Positions 49,010-57,448 of a stretch of 64,000 nucleotides of DNA are shown piece by piece. The DNA lies in contig DLKM01000010.1 of assembly GCA_002478945.1 (NCBI GenBank), positions 1 to 64,000 on the forward strand. Direction: 5' to 3'. A model generated the notes under the pieces. That model did no database searches, was not told where the DNA came from, and saw only the letters and a program-made list of their open reading frames with translations. Source of the stretch: Christensenella sp. UBA7588. GTDB lineage: Bacteria; Bacillota; Clostridia; Christensenellales; CAG-917. The first letter of the stretch is position 1. Each line of letters opens with the position of its first letter. A program made the position numbers and the translations under genes.

Positions 49010-49945
49010 ATGCACAGAAAATCTCACAATCTTCTCGGAGTGTTTTTCGTTTCGATGTGCTCCTTGATATGGGGCTTTGCGTTCTTGGCGCAAAGAAGTG
49101 CGTCGTCCGACGTGCCTGTTTTCACGTTTAACGGTTTCCGTTTTGCGCTTGCAGTCGTGACGATAGGCGTGATGATTGCGATAAATACTCTTATTGACAA
49201 AAAGAAAGGCACGACTCGCCCCGGGTGGACGAAAAACACGTTTATCGGCGGCGCGCTTTGCGGCGTATGCTTGTTTATAGCCAACAATCTCCAACAATAC
49301 GGAATTGCGCACACGTCGTTGAGCAAAGCAGGATTTATTACCGCGCTGTATATCGTAATAGTGCCTCTTATGAGCGTGCTTATCAGAAAAAGAGTGTCGA
49401 CCAACAGTTGGTTTGCCGTATTCCTCGGAATAATCGGATTTTATCTTATGTGTTTGGGAGACGGCACATCGCTCTCATTTAACGAGGCAGATTGGATATT
49501 GCTTTTGTGCGCCATAGGCTTCTCGGCGCAGATTATTTTTATCGACACTTACGTCGGAGAAACGGACCCGTTCAAACTCACTTTCGTCCAGTTTTTGACG
49601 GCGGCATTACTCAGTTTGCCTGCGATGGCAATAGAGGGTTTTCCGCCCGCAAGCGCAATCGCGGACAATATCTGGTCCATACTTTACGTCGGTATTTTCT
49701 CGGCAGGAATAGCGTTCACTTTCCAGACGATAGGACAAAAATATTCTCCTCCGGAGCTTGCAACGCTCATAATGTCTATGGAGTCGGTCATTGCCCTTAT
49801 CGCAGGCGTCGCGATACTCCACGAGCCTTGCAGCACTACGGAATTTATCGGTTGCGTAATCGTAATGCTTGCCGTGTTCCTTGCTCAACTTTACGTTCCG
49901 CACACGATGTTGAGGGCAAATTGCAGCAAATATTTTGTCGAATAA
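49010..49945 (+). CDS. EamA/DMT-family transporter
   Basis: 311 residues from the ATG at 49010 (MHRKSHNLLGVFF); a TTG 21 codons earlier would add a charged non-membrane leader and is less likely, though neither start has a strong ribosome site. Ten hydrophobic helices in two EamA halves are visible, with SLIWGFAFLAQRSAS in helix 1 and a typical QTIGQKYSPPELATLIMSMESVIALIAG stretch in the second half. Substrates of DMT exporters of this kind are amino acids or metabolites and cannot be read from sequence. Possibly transcribed with rsmA. Confidence 0.88.
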   Translation: MHRKSHNLLGVFFVSMCSLIWGFAFLAQRSASSDVPVFTFNGFRFALAVVTIGVMIAINTLIDKKKGTTRPGWTKNTFIGGALCGVCLFIANNLQQYGIAHTSLSKAGFITALYIVIVPLMSVLIRKRVSTNSWFAVFLGIIGFYLMCLGDGTSLSFNEADWILLLCAIGFSAQIIFIDTYVGETDPFKLTFVQFLTAALLSLPAMAIEGFPPASAIADNIWSILYVGIFSAGIAFTFQTIGQKYSPPELATLIMSMESVIALIAGVAILHEPCSTTEFIGCVIVMLAVFLAQLYVPHTMLRANCSKYFVE

Positions 49946-49963
49946 AAAAGCGATTGAAATTGC

Positions 49964-49992
49964 AAAAACGCACGTTTAAGCGTGCGTTTTTC
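49964..49992 (+). terminator. Bidirectional terminator
   Basis: A perfect 11-base stem AAAAACGCACG / CGTGCGTTTTT with a six-base loop, between the EamA gene and convergent trmO. Confidence 0.92.
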
Positions 49993-50021
49993 TATTATAA
50001 AAGTTGTTTTTTGCAACTAAA

Positions 50022-50690
50022 TTATCGTTCTGTACTTTCAATCGCAAACACGGTCGCAACGCCGTTTTCAACCTTAAAGCGAACGTTGTATCCGTTGAAA
50101 ATCATTCCGTATTCTCTGTCGTCGTCCTGATAAGACGGGCGCGGGTCCTCTTGTATACATTCGATTATAGTTCGTTTTTCTTCGGCGTTTATATCTTCGT
50201 CGCAAGCCCAAACCACTTGCAGTTTGTCATAAAAGTGCTTGTCCGCATACGAGCATACGGCGTCCTTTACGCAGTCCGTGGGAACGTAAGGTTTGATGTC
50301 GTATATCGGCGTGCCGTCGATAAGGTCGGCACCTTCGACTATAAGACAATCTCCGTCCCGTTCGTCGTGTTCCACGCTCAAAAGTTTTACGAGACTCAAT
50401 CCGATGTTGTTCGGACGAAACGGAGAGCGGGACGCAAATACGCCGACTTTTTGATTGCCGCCTAATCTCGGAGGTCTGACCGTGGGGCAAAACTCGGCTC
50501 TGTGCGCAAGCGAAAAATCAAAGAGTAGCCAAAAATGCGAAAACTCCTCGACGCCTCTCAAAGCGTCGGGGTTGCGATACTCCTTTTCAAAAACGATTCG
50601 TCCTTTGACAGCCACTCGTCCGCTTTGACGAGGCACGCCGAATTTCTCTTTGAACGGAGTCTGTATGTGCGCAATCGGTTTGATTTCCAT
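50022..50690 (-). CDS. trmO: tRNA (t6A37) N6-methyltransferase TrmO (TsaA/YaeB family)
   Basis: 222 residues from the ATG at 50690 (GAGGA in front); the frame extends further but that part overlaps the probable promoter. MEIKPIAHIQTPF, FSHFWLLFDFS, RPPRLGGNQKVGVFASRSPFRPNNIGLS and DGTPIYDIKPY are the conserved blocks of the YaeB/TsaA beta-barrel methyltransferase, which methylates N6 of t6A at position 37 of certain tRNAs using SAM. Length agrees with the family. Stand-alone gene. Confidence 0.95.
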   Translation of the reverse strand: MEIKPIAHIQTPFKEKFGVPRQSGRVAVKGRIVFEKEYRNPDALRGVEEFSHFWLLFDFSLAHRAEFCPTVRPPRLGGNQKVGVFASRSPFRPNNIGLSLVKLLSVEHDERDGDCLIVEGADLIDGTPIYDIKPYVPTDCVKDAVCSYADKHFYDKLQVVWACDEDINAEEKRTIIECIQEDPRPSYQDDDREYGMIFNGYNVRFKVENGVATVFAIESTER

Positions 50691-50782
50691 AGTCGTCCTC
50701 AGTTGCATTATAAATAAAAAGCAGGCATAAATCCAGCGTTTTTTCAAAATTGAGATTATCCTTGCGTTTAGAAAAATGGGTA

Positions 50783-50811
50783 TTGTTTTTGTGAGGAAAA
50801 TGAATTATACT
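50783..50811 (+). promoter_or_regulatory. Candidate promoter of the DUF2804 gene
   Basis: TTGTTT (50783-50788), 17 bases, TATACT (50806-50811). A second -10-like TATAAT lies at 50837-50842 but has a poorly spaced -35. Confidence 0.4.
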
Positions 50812-50859
50812 TAACATACAATCAATTATACAAAAGTATAATAAAGTGATGGAGGGAAT

Positions 50860-51969
50860 ATGAAAAGAACGTATCCGAGTTGGATAGACGGACAAGTCAA
50901 CAGCAAACAAACCGAGTATACCGCACCTGCGAAATTGTTGGATAAAGACGGCACTTTGCTTTCTCCCGGTTGGGCAAGACATAATGTGTTCGAATACGAA
51001 CGCGAAAATGCAAAGCCAGCAAATCGCAAAAAAGAATGGGATTTTTATCAGATTTCCAACGGGGAATTTATGGTGCAAATCAGTTTTGCGAACATTTCTA
51101 TCGGCGGTTATGCGCAAGCGTCCATTACGGATTTGCGTCATTCCCACAAGAAAGGCAAGATTCATCCCGGCACGATTTTGGAATGCACCGCGCTGTTTTT
51201 GGGCGGAAAGAAATATATGTTGCCTCCAAAGGGCGACGAGCCGAACGTGCTTGACCACACCGTCGGCAAAACTCAAATGAAAGTCGTTACCGAAACGAAC
51301 GTCAGAACTATGTACTTTAAGGGCAAGTTCAAAGGCAAAGAAGTCGAGTGCAACTTTACGATGGACATTATGGACGGACTTGAAAATATCACGACGGTGC
51401 TTCCGTTTGCAGGCAAGCCCACGAGATATTTTATGACCACCAAACAAAACAGTATGCCTTGCGAAGGCACATTCCGTTGGGGAGACAAGGTGTGGACTTT
51501 CGATAAGAAAGACACGTTTGCGTTCCTTGACTGGGGCAGAGTGAACACTCCGTACAAAATGGTGTGGTATTGGGGCAACGGCAACAAATACGTCGTCGGT
51601 CCGGACGGGAAAGAACATCTTTTCGGCTTTGAAATCACTTGGGGTATAGGCGACGAATCAAACACAACCGAAACCGCAATCTTCTGGGACGGCAAATGTC
51701 ACAAATTCGGTCCCGTGGACGTCGAAGTTTTCCCCAAACCCGATAAGTTTACCGACAAATGGCATTTTATATCGCAGGACGGCAGATTCGATTTTGTTAT
51801 GACGCCTTTCTATGACCATCACGGCGACCTCAACGTTCTCAATCTTCTCCGTATGCATTGCCACCAAGTTCACGGCATCTGGAACGGCACCGCAGTCCTC
51901 GACGACGGCACGAAGGTGGAAGTGAAGGATATGTATGCGTTCTGCGAGTATTGTGAAAACAAGTGGTAA
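50860..51969 (+). CDS. DUF2804 family protein
   Basis: 369 residues, no signal peptide or membrane segment. The Trp-rich C-terminal half (TFAFLDWGRVNTPYKMVWYWGN, FGFEITWGIGD, ETAIFWDGKCHKFG) is characteristic of DUF2804, a family of unknown function with a predicted lipocalin-like double beta-barrel that occurs in many bacteria. It has a GGAGGG ribosome site and its own promoter and no tight neighbours. By fold it may bind a hydrophobic ligand; this is inference. Confidence 0.85.
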   Translation: MKRTYPSWIDGQVNSKQTEYTAPAKLLDKDGTLLSPGWARHNVFEYERENAKPANRKKEWDFYQISNGEFMVQISFANISIGGYAQASITDLRHSHKKGKIHPGTILECTALFLGGKKYMLPPKGDEPNVLDHTVGKTQMKVVTETNVRTMYFKGKFKGKEVECNFTMDIMDGLENITTVLPFAGKPTRYFMTTKQNSMPCEGTFRWGDKVWTFDKKDTFAFLDWGRVNTPYKMVWYWGNGNKYVVGPDGKEHLFGFEITWGIGDESNTTETAIFWDGKCHKFGPVDVEVFPKPDKFTDKWHFISQDGRFDFVMTPFYDHHGDLNVLNLLRMHCHQVHGIWNGTAVLDDGTKVEVKDMYAFCEYCENKW

Positions 51970-52180
51970 ACCGTCGCTATTGAGCGAATAACCGCGTTAC
52001 CGCACATTCGCTCCAAAATCGCGTACTAATTGTACGTTGGGTTTTGTTTCGTATGTGCGGTGCCTTGTTCTTCATCTCAATATTGTGCTTAACAAGTGTT
52101 AAGTACATATTGAATATTCCGAAATTATTAATTATTAACTATTAATTATTAATTAAAAAAGCGACTTCTTCGCAACGACA
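51970..52180. other. Structured intergenic region before the carboxylesterase
   Basis: Outer inverted repeat ACCGCACAT / ATGTGCGGT (51999-52007 and 52053-52061) enclosing a small hairpin CGTAC-taatt-GTACG (52022-52036); then an imperfect palindrome built on CTTAACA / TGTTAAG (52088-52094 and 52097-52103, extendable to 52085-52106); then a TTAATTATTAA-rich tract (52123-52155). No gene is seen. Confidence 0.5.
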
Positions 52181-53416
52181 ATGGAAAATTACACTATTAC
52201 AAATCAGAATCATACAATCGTAGGTATCGACAGGGGAGATACCGCCGCGTTTTTGGGAATTCCTTTTGCTACGGCAAAGCGTTTTGAAAAGCCCGTAATA
52301 TGCAATCTCGCAGACCAAACGATTGCCACGAGGTACGGAAATTGCTGTCCGCAGGTAAGGCAGTTCTTTGACGAAAGCAAGTCCAAAAAGAAGATGGATT
52401 TGTTCTATTACAGAGAATTTCGAGAGGGCTTGAATTTCAGATACGGCGAGGATTGTCTCAATCTGAATATATACGCTCCCAAGGGCAAGACGAATTTGCC
52501 CGTGCTTTTGTACATACACGGCGGAGCGTTTGTGATTTGCTCGAGCGACGAAAAACCTTTTGACGGGCAGCATATCGCAAAAGAGGACGTTGTTTGCGTA
52601 TGCGCAAACTATCGCCTTAACGTGTTCGGCTATTATTCGGACGACAAGACGAGCAACCTTGCGTTTTACGATATGATTTGCGCCATTGAGTGGATAAAAA
52701 ACAACATATCCGTATTCGGAGGAAACCCCGACAACATAACTCTTATGGGGCAGAGCGCAGGCGCAATATCTCTGCAAAACCTTATACTTTTGCCGCAAGT
52801 GAAGAAATCCGTCAAAGGCGCGATTATGCTTTCGGGCGGCGCGACGGTGTCGGGTATTTTTGCTCCCAAATCCAAAAAGAGAGCCATACGATTTTTTGCA
52901 AGAGTGCGCAAAGATTTGCAAAAGAGGGGAATGGATATTCGCACCGCAAGTTATCAGGACGTATTCCTTGCGTGGAACAGACAAACGAAAAAGAATCTTG
53001 CGTTGTCGATGCTCTCCACGATGCCCGTTTTCGACGGCGAAATCGTTCGCAAGGACTTGTATAAAAACGCATATAAGGACGAGCAGATTCCGTGCATCGT
53101 CAGCGTAACCAAAGACGATTTGCTCAAACCGTATCTTGAAAACCGTGCGCAGAAATGGCTCAAACACGCAAACGGACAAACGTGGCTTACGCACTTTTAT
53201 CACGACTTGCCTTGCGATAATATGGGCGCATATCACAGTTGCGACCTTTGGTATATCTTCGGACTCGAGCAACACGGGTGGCGCAAATTTACAGACGCCG
53301 ACAGGGCAATCGCCGACGAGCTTCGCAAACGGTATTGTGCGTTTATGCGCAATCAAAACCCGAATTGCGACGGTTATTCCGAATGGAAAGAAGGCACGGT
53401 TTTGACTATAAAATAA
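52181..53416 (+). CDS. Type-B carboxylesterase (PnbA-like), cytoplasmic
   Basis: 411 residues. FLGIPFATAKRF near the N-terminus, EDCLNLNIYAP, the oxyanion segment YIHGGAFV, and the nucleophile elbow GQSAG (Ser192 at residues 190-194) after VFGGNPDNITLM define the carboxylesterase/acetylcholinesterase branch. The C-terminal His is probably in GAYHSCDLWYIFG. At 411 aa it is shorter than typical members (about 490-550), mainly missing segments in the second half. No signal peptide. The ATG lacks a good Shine-Dalgarno. A palindrome about 80 bases upstream may regulate it. Confidence 0.88.
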   Translation: MENYTITNQNHTIVGIDRGDTAAFLGIPFATAKRFEKPVICNLADQTIATRYGNCCPQVRQFFDESKSKKKMDLFYYREFREGLNFRYGEDCLNLNIYAPKGKTNLPVLLYIHGGAFVICSSDEKPFDGQHIAKEDVVCVCANYRLNVFGYYSDDKTSNLAFYDMICAIEWIKNNISVFGGNPDNITLMGQSAGAISLQNLILLPQVKKSVKGAIMLSGGATVSGIFAPKSKKRAIRFFARVRKDLQKRGMDIRTASYQDVFLAWNRQTKKNLALSMLSTMPVFDGEIVRKDLYKNAYKDEQIPCIVSVTKDDLLKPYLENRAQKWLKHANGQTWLTHFYHDLPCDNMGAYHSCDLWYIFGLEQHGWRKFTDADRAIADELRKRYCAFMRNQNPNCDGYSEWKEGTVLTIK

Positions 53417-53433
53417 ACGGAATAAACACAAAG

Positions 53434-53462
53434 AAAAGCACTCCCGCACGGAGTGCTTTTTT
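53434..53462 (+). terminator. Terminator between convergent genes
   Basis: A perfect 10-base stem AAAAGCACTC / GAGTGCTTTT with a seven-base loop and further T. Confidence 0.92.
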
Positions 53463-53560
53463 AGTGTGTTGAAATTATCTTTTATGCAAAAATCAAACGT
53501 TTATACGTCGGAATTTGCACTATAAAGCCAGTTTTGTGCAAATATATTGTTTATCGCAAA

Positions 53561-54400
53561 CTATTTGATTTCGGCTTTTTGCGCATTGCTGAGACGAATG
53601 AGTTGGTTGTCCACGGCAAGTTTGTTTATAAGGTTGTGCATTGCCTTGTCGAGTTCTTCGCCTTTGCGATAGTCCGCTTCGAATATCCAATCGACGCGCT
53701 CGTGCTTAAGCAATGGCTGCACCTTGTCTTTTTGTCCTTGTTGGTAGAGGGCAATGGAGTGTCCTCCCGAGAGTTTTACGAGCTTCATACAAGGAACGTC
53801 GGTAAGTCCGTCGCCGATATAAATCATATTGTTGAAATATACGCGTCTTTCGTTTTCGGGCTTCGAGGCGTTGACGTCGACGTTGTTGCTTATGTCCAAA
53901 ACGCCTTTGTTTATTCTGTATACGAACTGCGTTTTGTTGGTGTAGTTGACCGCCATTTTTGCCCAAACCGCTTTTCCGTCCCGATACAGGAATTCGCTTG
54001 CGAATATCTTCTTGAAGTGTTTTGCAATGCTCGAACCGTCGATAATCTCTTTAAGACCCGACGAAAGAACGTAGTGCTCTACCTGAACGCCTGCTTGTCT
54101 GCCGTACTCGTTGATGCGCTCGAACCAATCTTCGACGCCGGGGAGATACTCTATATGTTTGCCGCATTCCGTCAAATCGTCGCGCGAGAAAGGCTTGCCG
54201 ATATTTTCGGATTGCTTAATCATACAATACATATAGGTAAGCACGCTGTCCATTTGTTGCTCCGAAGCGACTTCCGCGGTTTTGCCCCAAAACTCGTCGG
54301 GTTGCATACCGAGGCTCGGAATAAAGGTATATTCCTGCATATCGCGCGTGCAGAGCGTTTTGTCAAAGTCGTACATTATTGCAATAATAGGTTTGTCCAT
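53561..54400 (-). CDS. HAD-superfamily phosphatase
   Basis: 279 residues. Motif I DFDKTL with nucleophile Asp11 and Asp13, motif II likely LSSGL (about residue 113), and motif IV IGDGLTDVPCMKL near residue 195. The cap inserted after motif I is helical, as in class I HAD enzymes such as phosphoserine phosphatase-like proteins. GGAG precedes the ATG. It has its own promoter facing away from the symporter gene. Substrate unknown. Confidence 0.85.
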   Translation of the reverse strand: MDKPIIAIMYDFDKTLCTRDMQEYTFIPSLGMQPDEFWGKTAEVASEQQMDSVLTYMYCMIKQSENIGKPFSRDDLTECGKHIEYLPGVEDWFERINEYGRQAGVQVEHYVLSSGLKEIIDGSSIAKHFKKIFASEFLYRDGKAVWAKMAVNYTNKTQFVYRINKGVLDISNNVDVNASKPENERRVYFNNMIYIGDGLTDVPCMKLVKLSGGHSIALYQQGQKDKVQPLLKHERVDWIFEADYRKGEELDKAMHNLINKLAVDNQLIRLSNAQKAEIK

Positions 54401-54442
54401 ACAGTCTCCTTGTCAATACGAAACGTGTATTTTGTAAATTAT

Positions 54443-54471
54443 ATTTTAGCAGTTCGAATCATTGTTGTCAA
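54443..54471 (-). promoter_or_regulatory. Promoter of the HAD phosphatase gene
   Basis: On the minus strand, consensus TTGACA (54471-54466), 17 bases, TAAAAT (54448-54443). The leader is about 35 bases. Confidence 0.75.
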
Positions 54472-54540
54472 CAGCGGTTTGAGATAACGACGATAAGCGT
54501 AATTTGGCGCGAATTTGTGCATATTTTCAAAAAATTTTTA

Positions 54541-54569
54541 TTGAGATGCGTGCGCGCGTATGATAATAT
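54541..54569 (+). promoter_or_regulatory. Promoter of the symporter-phosphoesterase operon
   Basis: TTGAGA (54541-54546), 17 bases, TAATAT (54564-54569) with a TGA extension, the same extended form seen before the esterase gene at 8215. Confidence 0.65.
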
Positions 54570-54602
54570 GATAGGGTAATACAATTTTTTGCGAGGTGCA
54601 AC

Positions 54603-56336
54603 GTGAAAAAGCACAATGAAAGCACGGTGAACGTCAATCCTGTCGCGCCTGAGGACAGAGTTCCGCTCAAAGAGAAAATCGCTTACGGTATAGGCGGTTT
54701 GATGGACGGCGGCGGCGTGAGTATGATGAACTGCGTTATGCTTGCGTATATGGTATTCAACGGCGTAAGCGCGGGCTTGGCGTCTACCATTATGATGATT
54801 GCCAAAATTTGGGACGCTATTACCGACCCGTTTATGGGCTTTATCTCCGACAATACGCGCGGAAAATACGGCAGACGCAAACCTTATATGTTTTGGGGCG
54901 GTATATCCCTGCTCCTGTGCATATTCCTCGTTTTCCTCCCCGTGAGAGATTGGGGAATGTCCGTCGGAGGCTTTACGGCGTATATAATCGTAATGTATCT
55001 GTTGTGGAACACCTGTTCCACGGTTACGCAGGTGCCTTACTGCTCTATGGCAAGCGATATAACCCCGTCGTTCAGAGAGCGCAACAACGCAAACACGGTA
55101 AAACTCGTGTTTACGGCCGCCGCTTCGGGACTCGGATACGCGTTGCCGCTTCTTTTCATCGAAGCACTCAAAACCAACAAAGAAAAGTGGCTGTTTATGC
55201 CCAAAATCGACAGCGTACAATTCTGGCTTTTGATGAGTATAATTTTCGGCGTACTTTTCGGCGGCGGATTGATTATTTGCGGTATCTTCGTAAAAGAACG
55301 TATCAATCCAAAAACTCCCAAACAAAAGTTCGACGCAAAGCAGTTTTTCAACAGTTACGCGCAACCTTATAAAAACCGTTCCTATCGTTGGCATATCGCT
55401 ATGTACGTTTCGGCATTTGCCTGTATGGATATTATAAGCGCGCTTGCCGTTATGTACGCAACCGACGTATGGCGCGGAGAGAGCCTTCTCGGAATGGATA
55501 TGTCGTCGCTTTTCATAATCGCGCCGATGATGGTTGCGGCGGTGGTTATGTTCCCGCTCGCGCGTATCGTTATGGACAAAAAGAGCAAACAATTTGCTTT
55601 CCGTATGGGACTTCCGTTCTATATCGGAGGCGGAATTATGCTTGCGCTTATGGACCCGAGTTGGGCGCCTCCGTGGCTCGTTCCCGTCGTTGCGCTCATA
55701 ATGGGCTTGGGATTCGGCGGCGCGCAAATGATGCCGTGGATTATTTTCCCCGACACTGTCGACGTCGGCGAAATGGCAACCGGCGCAAGACAGACCGGCA
55801 CTTACAGCGGTATGATGACGCTTGCAAGAAAAGTCGGCGGCGGACTTGCAATCGGTCTGTCGGGTTGGATTCTCGAGTGGTGCGGATACGATTCTAATTT
55901 GCCAAAAGACCAACTTCAACCGCAGAGCGCATTGACCGCTACGCGACTCGTCCTCGGAATTTCCGTTGCGATATTGATTACGTTTGCGTTGATAGCGTCA
56001 TTCAAATATAAGGTAAACAGCGAAAAACTCACTCGCATCAGATACTTTATCGAGGCAAGAAAATCAGGTAAAAAACTTACCGACGAGGAGAATTGTGAAA
56101 GAGACGCGCTCGTGTCGGAGTTGTACGGCAAGGTTGACCCGAGAGACGTCGTCGAAGTCGTTTCCGCGCAATCCGTTGAGGAAGAAACGGAGAACGTTTT
56201 GTTCGCAGAGGGCGCAGATTCCGTTGCCGAAACGTTGACGAGCGTTCAATCGGACGAAGAAGAACAACCGCAAGAAAACCAGGTTGAGCAAGACGAAAAC
56301 GACGATACAAACGTCGATTGCGACGAAAAGGAGTAA
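54603..56336 (+). CDS. GPH-family (MelB-like) sugar:cation symporter with acidic tail
   Basis: 577 residues with a GTG start (GAGGTG in front). About 12 membrane helices, with the GPH landmarks KIWDAITDPFMGFISDNTRGKYGRRKPYM (about residues 66-96, the loop after helix 2) and a second-half IIFPDTVDVGEMATGARQTGTYSG. Members import melibiose, xylosides or glucuronides with Na+ or H+. The transporter core ends near residue 470; the last about 75 residues form a soluble, very acidic tail (EEETENVLFAEG to DENDDTNVDCDEKE) not found in MelB. A metallophosphoesterase gene starts one base after the stop. Confidence 0.9.
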   Translation: MKKHNESTVNVNPVAPEDRVPLKEKIAYGIGGLMDGGGVSMMNCVMLAYMVFNGVSAGLASTIMMIAKIWDAITDPFMGFISDNTRGKYGRRKPYMFWGGISLLLCIFLVFLPVRDWGMSVGGFTAYIIVMYLLWNTCSTVTQVPYCSMASDITPSFRERNNANTVKLVFTAAASGLGYALPLLFIEALKTNKEKWLFMPKIDSVQFWLLMSIIFGVLFGGGLIICGIFVKERINPKTPKQKFDAKQFFNSYAQPYKNRSYRWHIAMYVSAFACMDIISALAVMYATDVWRGESLLGMDMSSLFIIAPMMVAAVVMFPLARIVMDKKSKQFAFRMGLPFYIGGGIMLALMDPSWAPPWLVPVVALIMGLGFGGAQMMPWIIFPDTVDVGEMATGARQTGTYSGMMTLARKVGGGLAIGLSGWILEWCGYDSNLPKDQLQPQSALTATRLVLGISVAILITFALIASFKYKVNSEKLTRIRYFIEARKSGKKLTDEENCERDALVSELYGKVDPRDVVEVVSAQSVEEETENVLFAEGADSVAETLTSVQSDEEEQPQENQVEQDENDDTNVDCDEKE

Positions 56337-56337
56337 T

Positions 56338-57327
56338 ATGTCGGCAGTATTTGAAAAGCGTGACGGCAGAGAAGTCATAATAAAAAAAGAGGGAGAGGCT
56401 CTGCGTATTTTGCAACTTACGGATATTCATATAGGCGGAAGCGTTTTCACTCGTAAGAAAGACAAACTTGCGCTCGACGCCGTTCGCAAAATCGTCAAAA
56501 ACGCAAAGCCCGATTTCGTAGTAATCACGGGAGATATGGTGTATCCGATGCCGTGGCTGTTTCAAGGTACGCTCGATAATCTCAAGGCAAGCAAGATGTT
56601 TGCAAATACTATGGAAGAACTCGGCGTAGAGTGGACCGTCGTTTTCGGCAATCACGACAGCGAAGTGTGGGCAAGGAGCAATAAGTCGGGACTTGCCGAT
56701 TATTATTCGTCGTTGCCGCATTGCCATTTCCAAAGAGGAGACGAGGGTATCACGGGCATAGGCAACTACTGCATTCCCGTGCTGAATGAGGACGGCTCTG
56801 TCAACACCGCGCTTATGTTTATAGACAGCAACGCTTATCTGACTTGGAATTTCTTCAGCGGTTTCGATACCGTTCACGACGACCAAATCGAGTGGTACAA
56901 AAACACCGTAAACGACTTGTCCGAGGGGCGCGATTTAGTGCCGTCGCTCGCATTTTATCATATTCCGCCCAAAGAGTTCAAAGAGGGCTGGGAAAAGTGC
57001 TATCTCGGCACGGGAGAGGCAATTTATCACGGCGGATTCGTGCAAGAAAAGGACAACTATTTCGGCTATCCCAAAACCGTCGAAGGAAAATTTTTCCCCG
57101 AAATGGTCGAGTTCGGCAGTTGCAAGGGTATGTTTATGGGACACGACCATCTCAACACGCTTTCGATAACGTACAAGGGCATACGTCTCACTTACGGAAT
57201 GAGCATAGACTACAACGCCTACAAGGGCATAGCGAAACGCAACACTCAACGCGGCGGCACGATTATCGAGATAAACGACGACGCTTCGTTCGACGTAAAA
57301 ATGTTGCCTCTTTCGTCTTGCAAATAA
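56338..57327 (+). CDS. Calcineurin-like metallophosphoesterase
   Basis: 329 residues from the ATG at 56338 (AAAGGAG in front, one base after the preceding stop); the upstream extension lies inside the symporter gene. Motifs DxH (TDIHIGG, Asp29/His31), GDMVYP, GNHDSE, and a late GHDHLN form the two-metal site of the calcineurin-like fold. It resembles the Ysh1/Dcr2-like purple-phosphatase-related branch common in Firmicutes. No signal peptide. Tight coupling with the sugar symporter suggests it acts on an imported phospho-compound, but that is inference. Confidence 0.88.
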   Translation: MSAVFEKRDGREVIIKKEGEALRILQLTDIHIGGSVFTRKKDKLALDAVRKIVKNAKPDFVVITGDMVYPMPWLFQGTLDNLKASKMFANTMEELGVEWTVVFGNHDSEVWARSNKSGLADYYSSLPHCHFQRGDEGITGIGNYCIPVLNEDGSVNTALMFIDSNAYLTWNFFSGFDTVHDDQIEWYKNTVNDLSEGRDLVPSLAFYHIPPKEFKEGWEKCYLGTGEAIYHGGFVQEKDNYFGYPKTVEGKFFPEMVEFGSCKGMFMGHDHLNTLSITYKGIRLTYGMSIDYNAYKGIAKRNTQRGGTIIEINDDASFDVKMLPLSSCK

Positions 57328-57365
57328 AAAACGATATTTAATTGAAAACGCAACCGATAGTAGCG

Positions 57366-57414
57366 TACCGCCGACTAAAAATTTGTTTACAATAAGTCGG
57401 CGGTATTTTATAAT
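57366..57414 (+). promoter_or_regulatory. tldD promoter inside an inverted repeat
   Basis: TTTACA (57386-57391), 17 bases, TATAAT (57409-57414). The -35 lies between the arms of an 11-base inverted repeat, TACCGCCGACT (57366-57376) / AGTCGGCGGTA (57395-57405), followed by TTTTATAAT. The repeat may be the terminator of the preceding gene, an operator, or both. Confidence 0.7.
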
Positions 57415-57448
57415 ATTCCTAATAGAAATACTTATTATAGGAGGCAGT

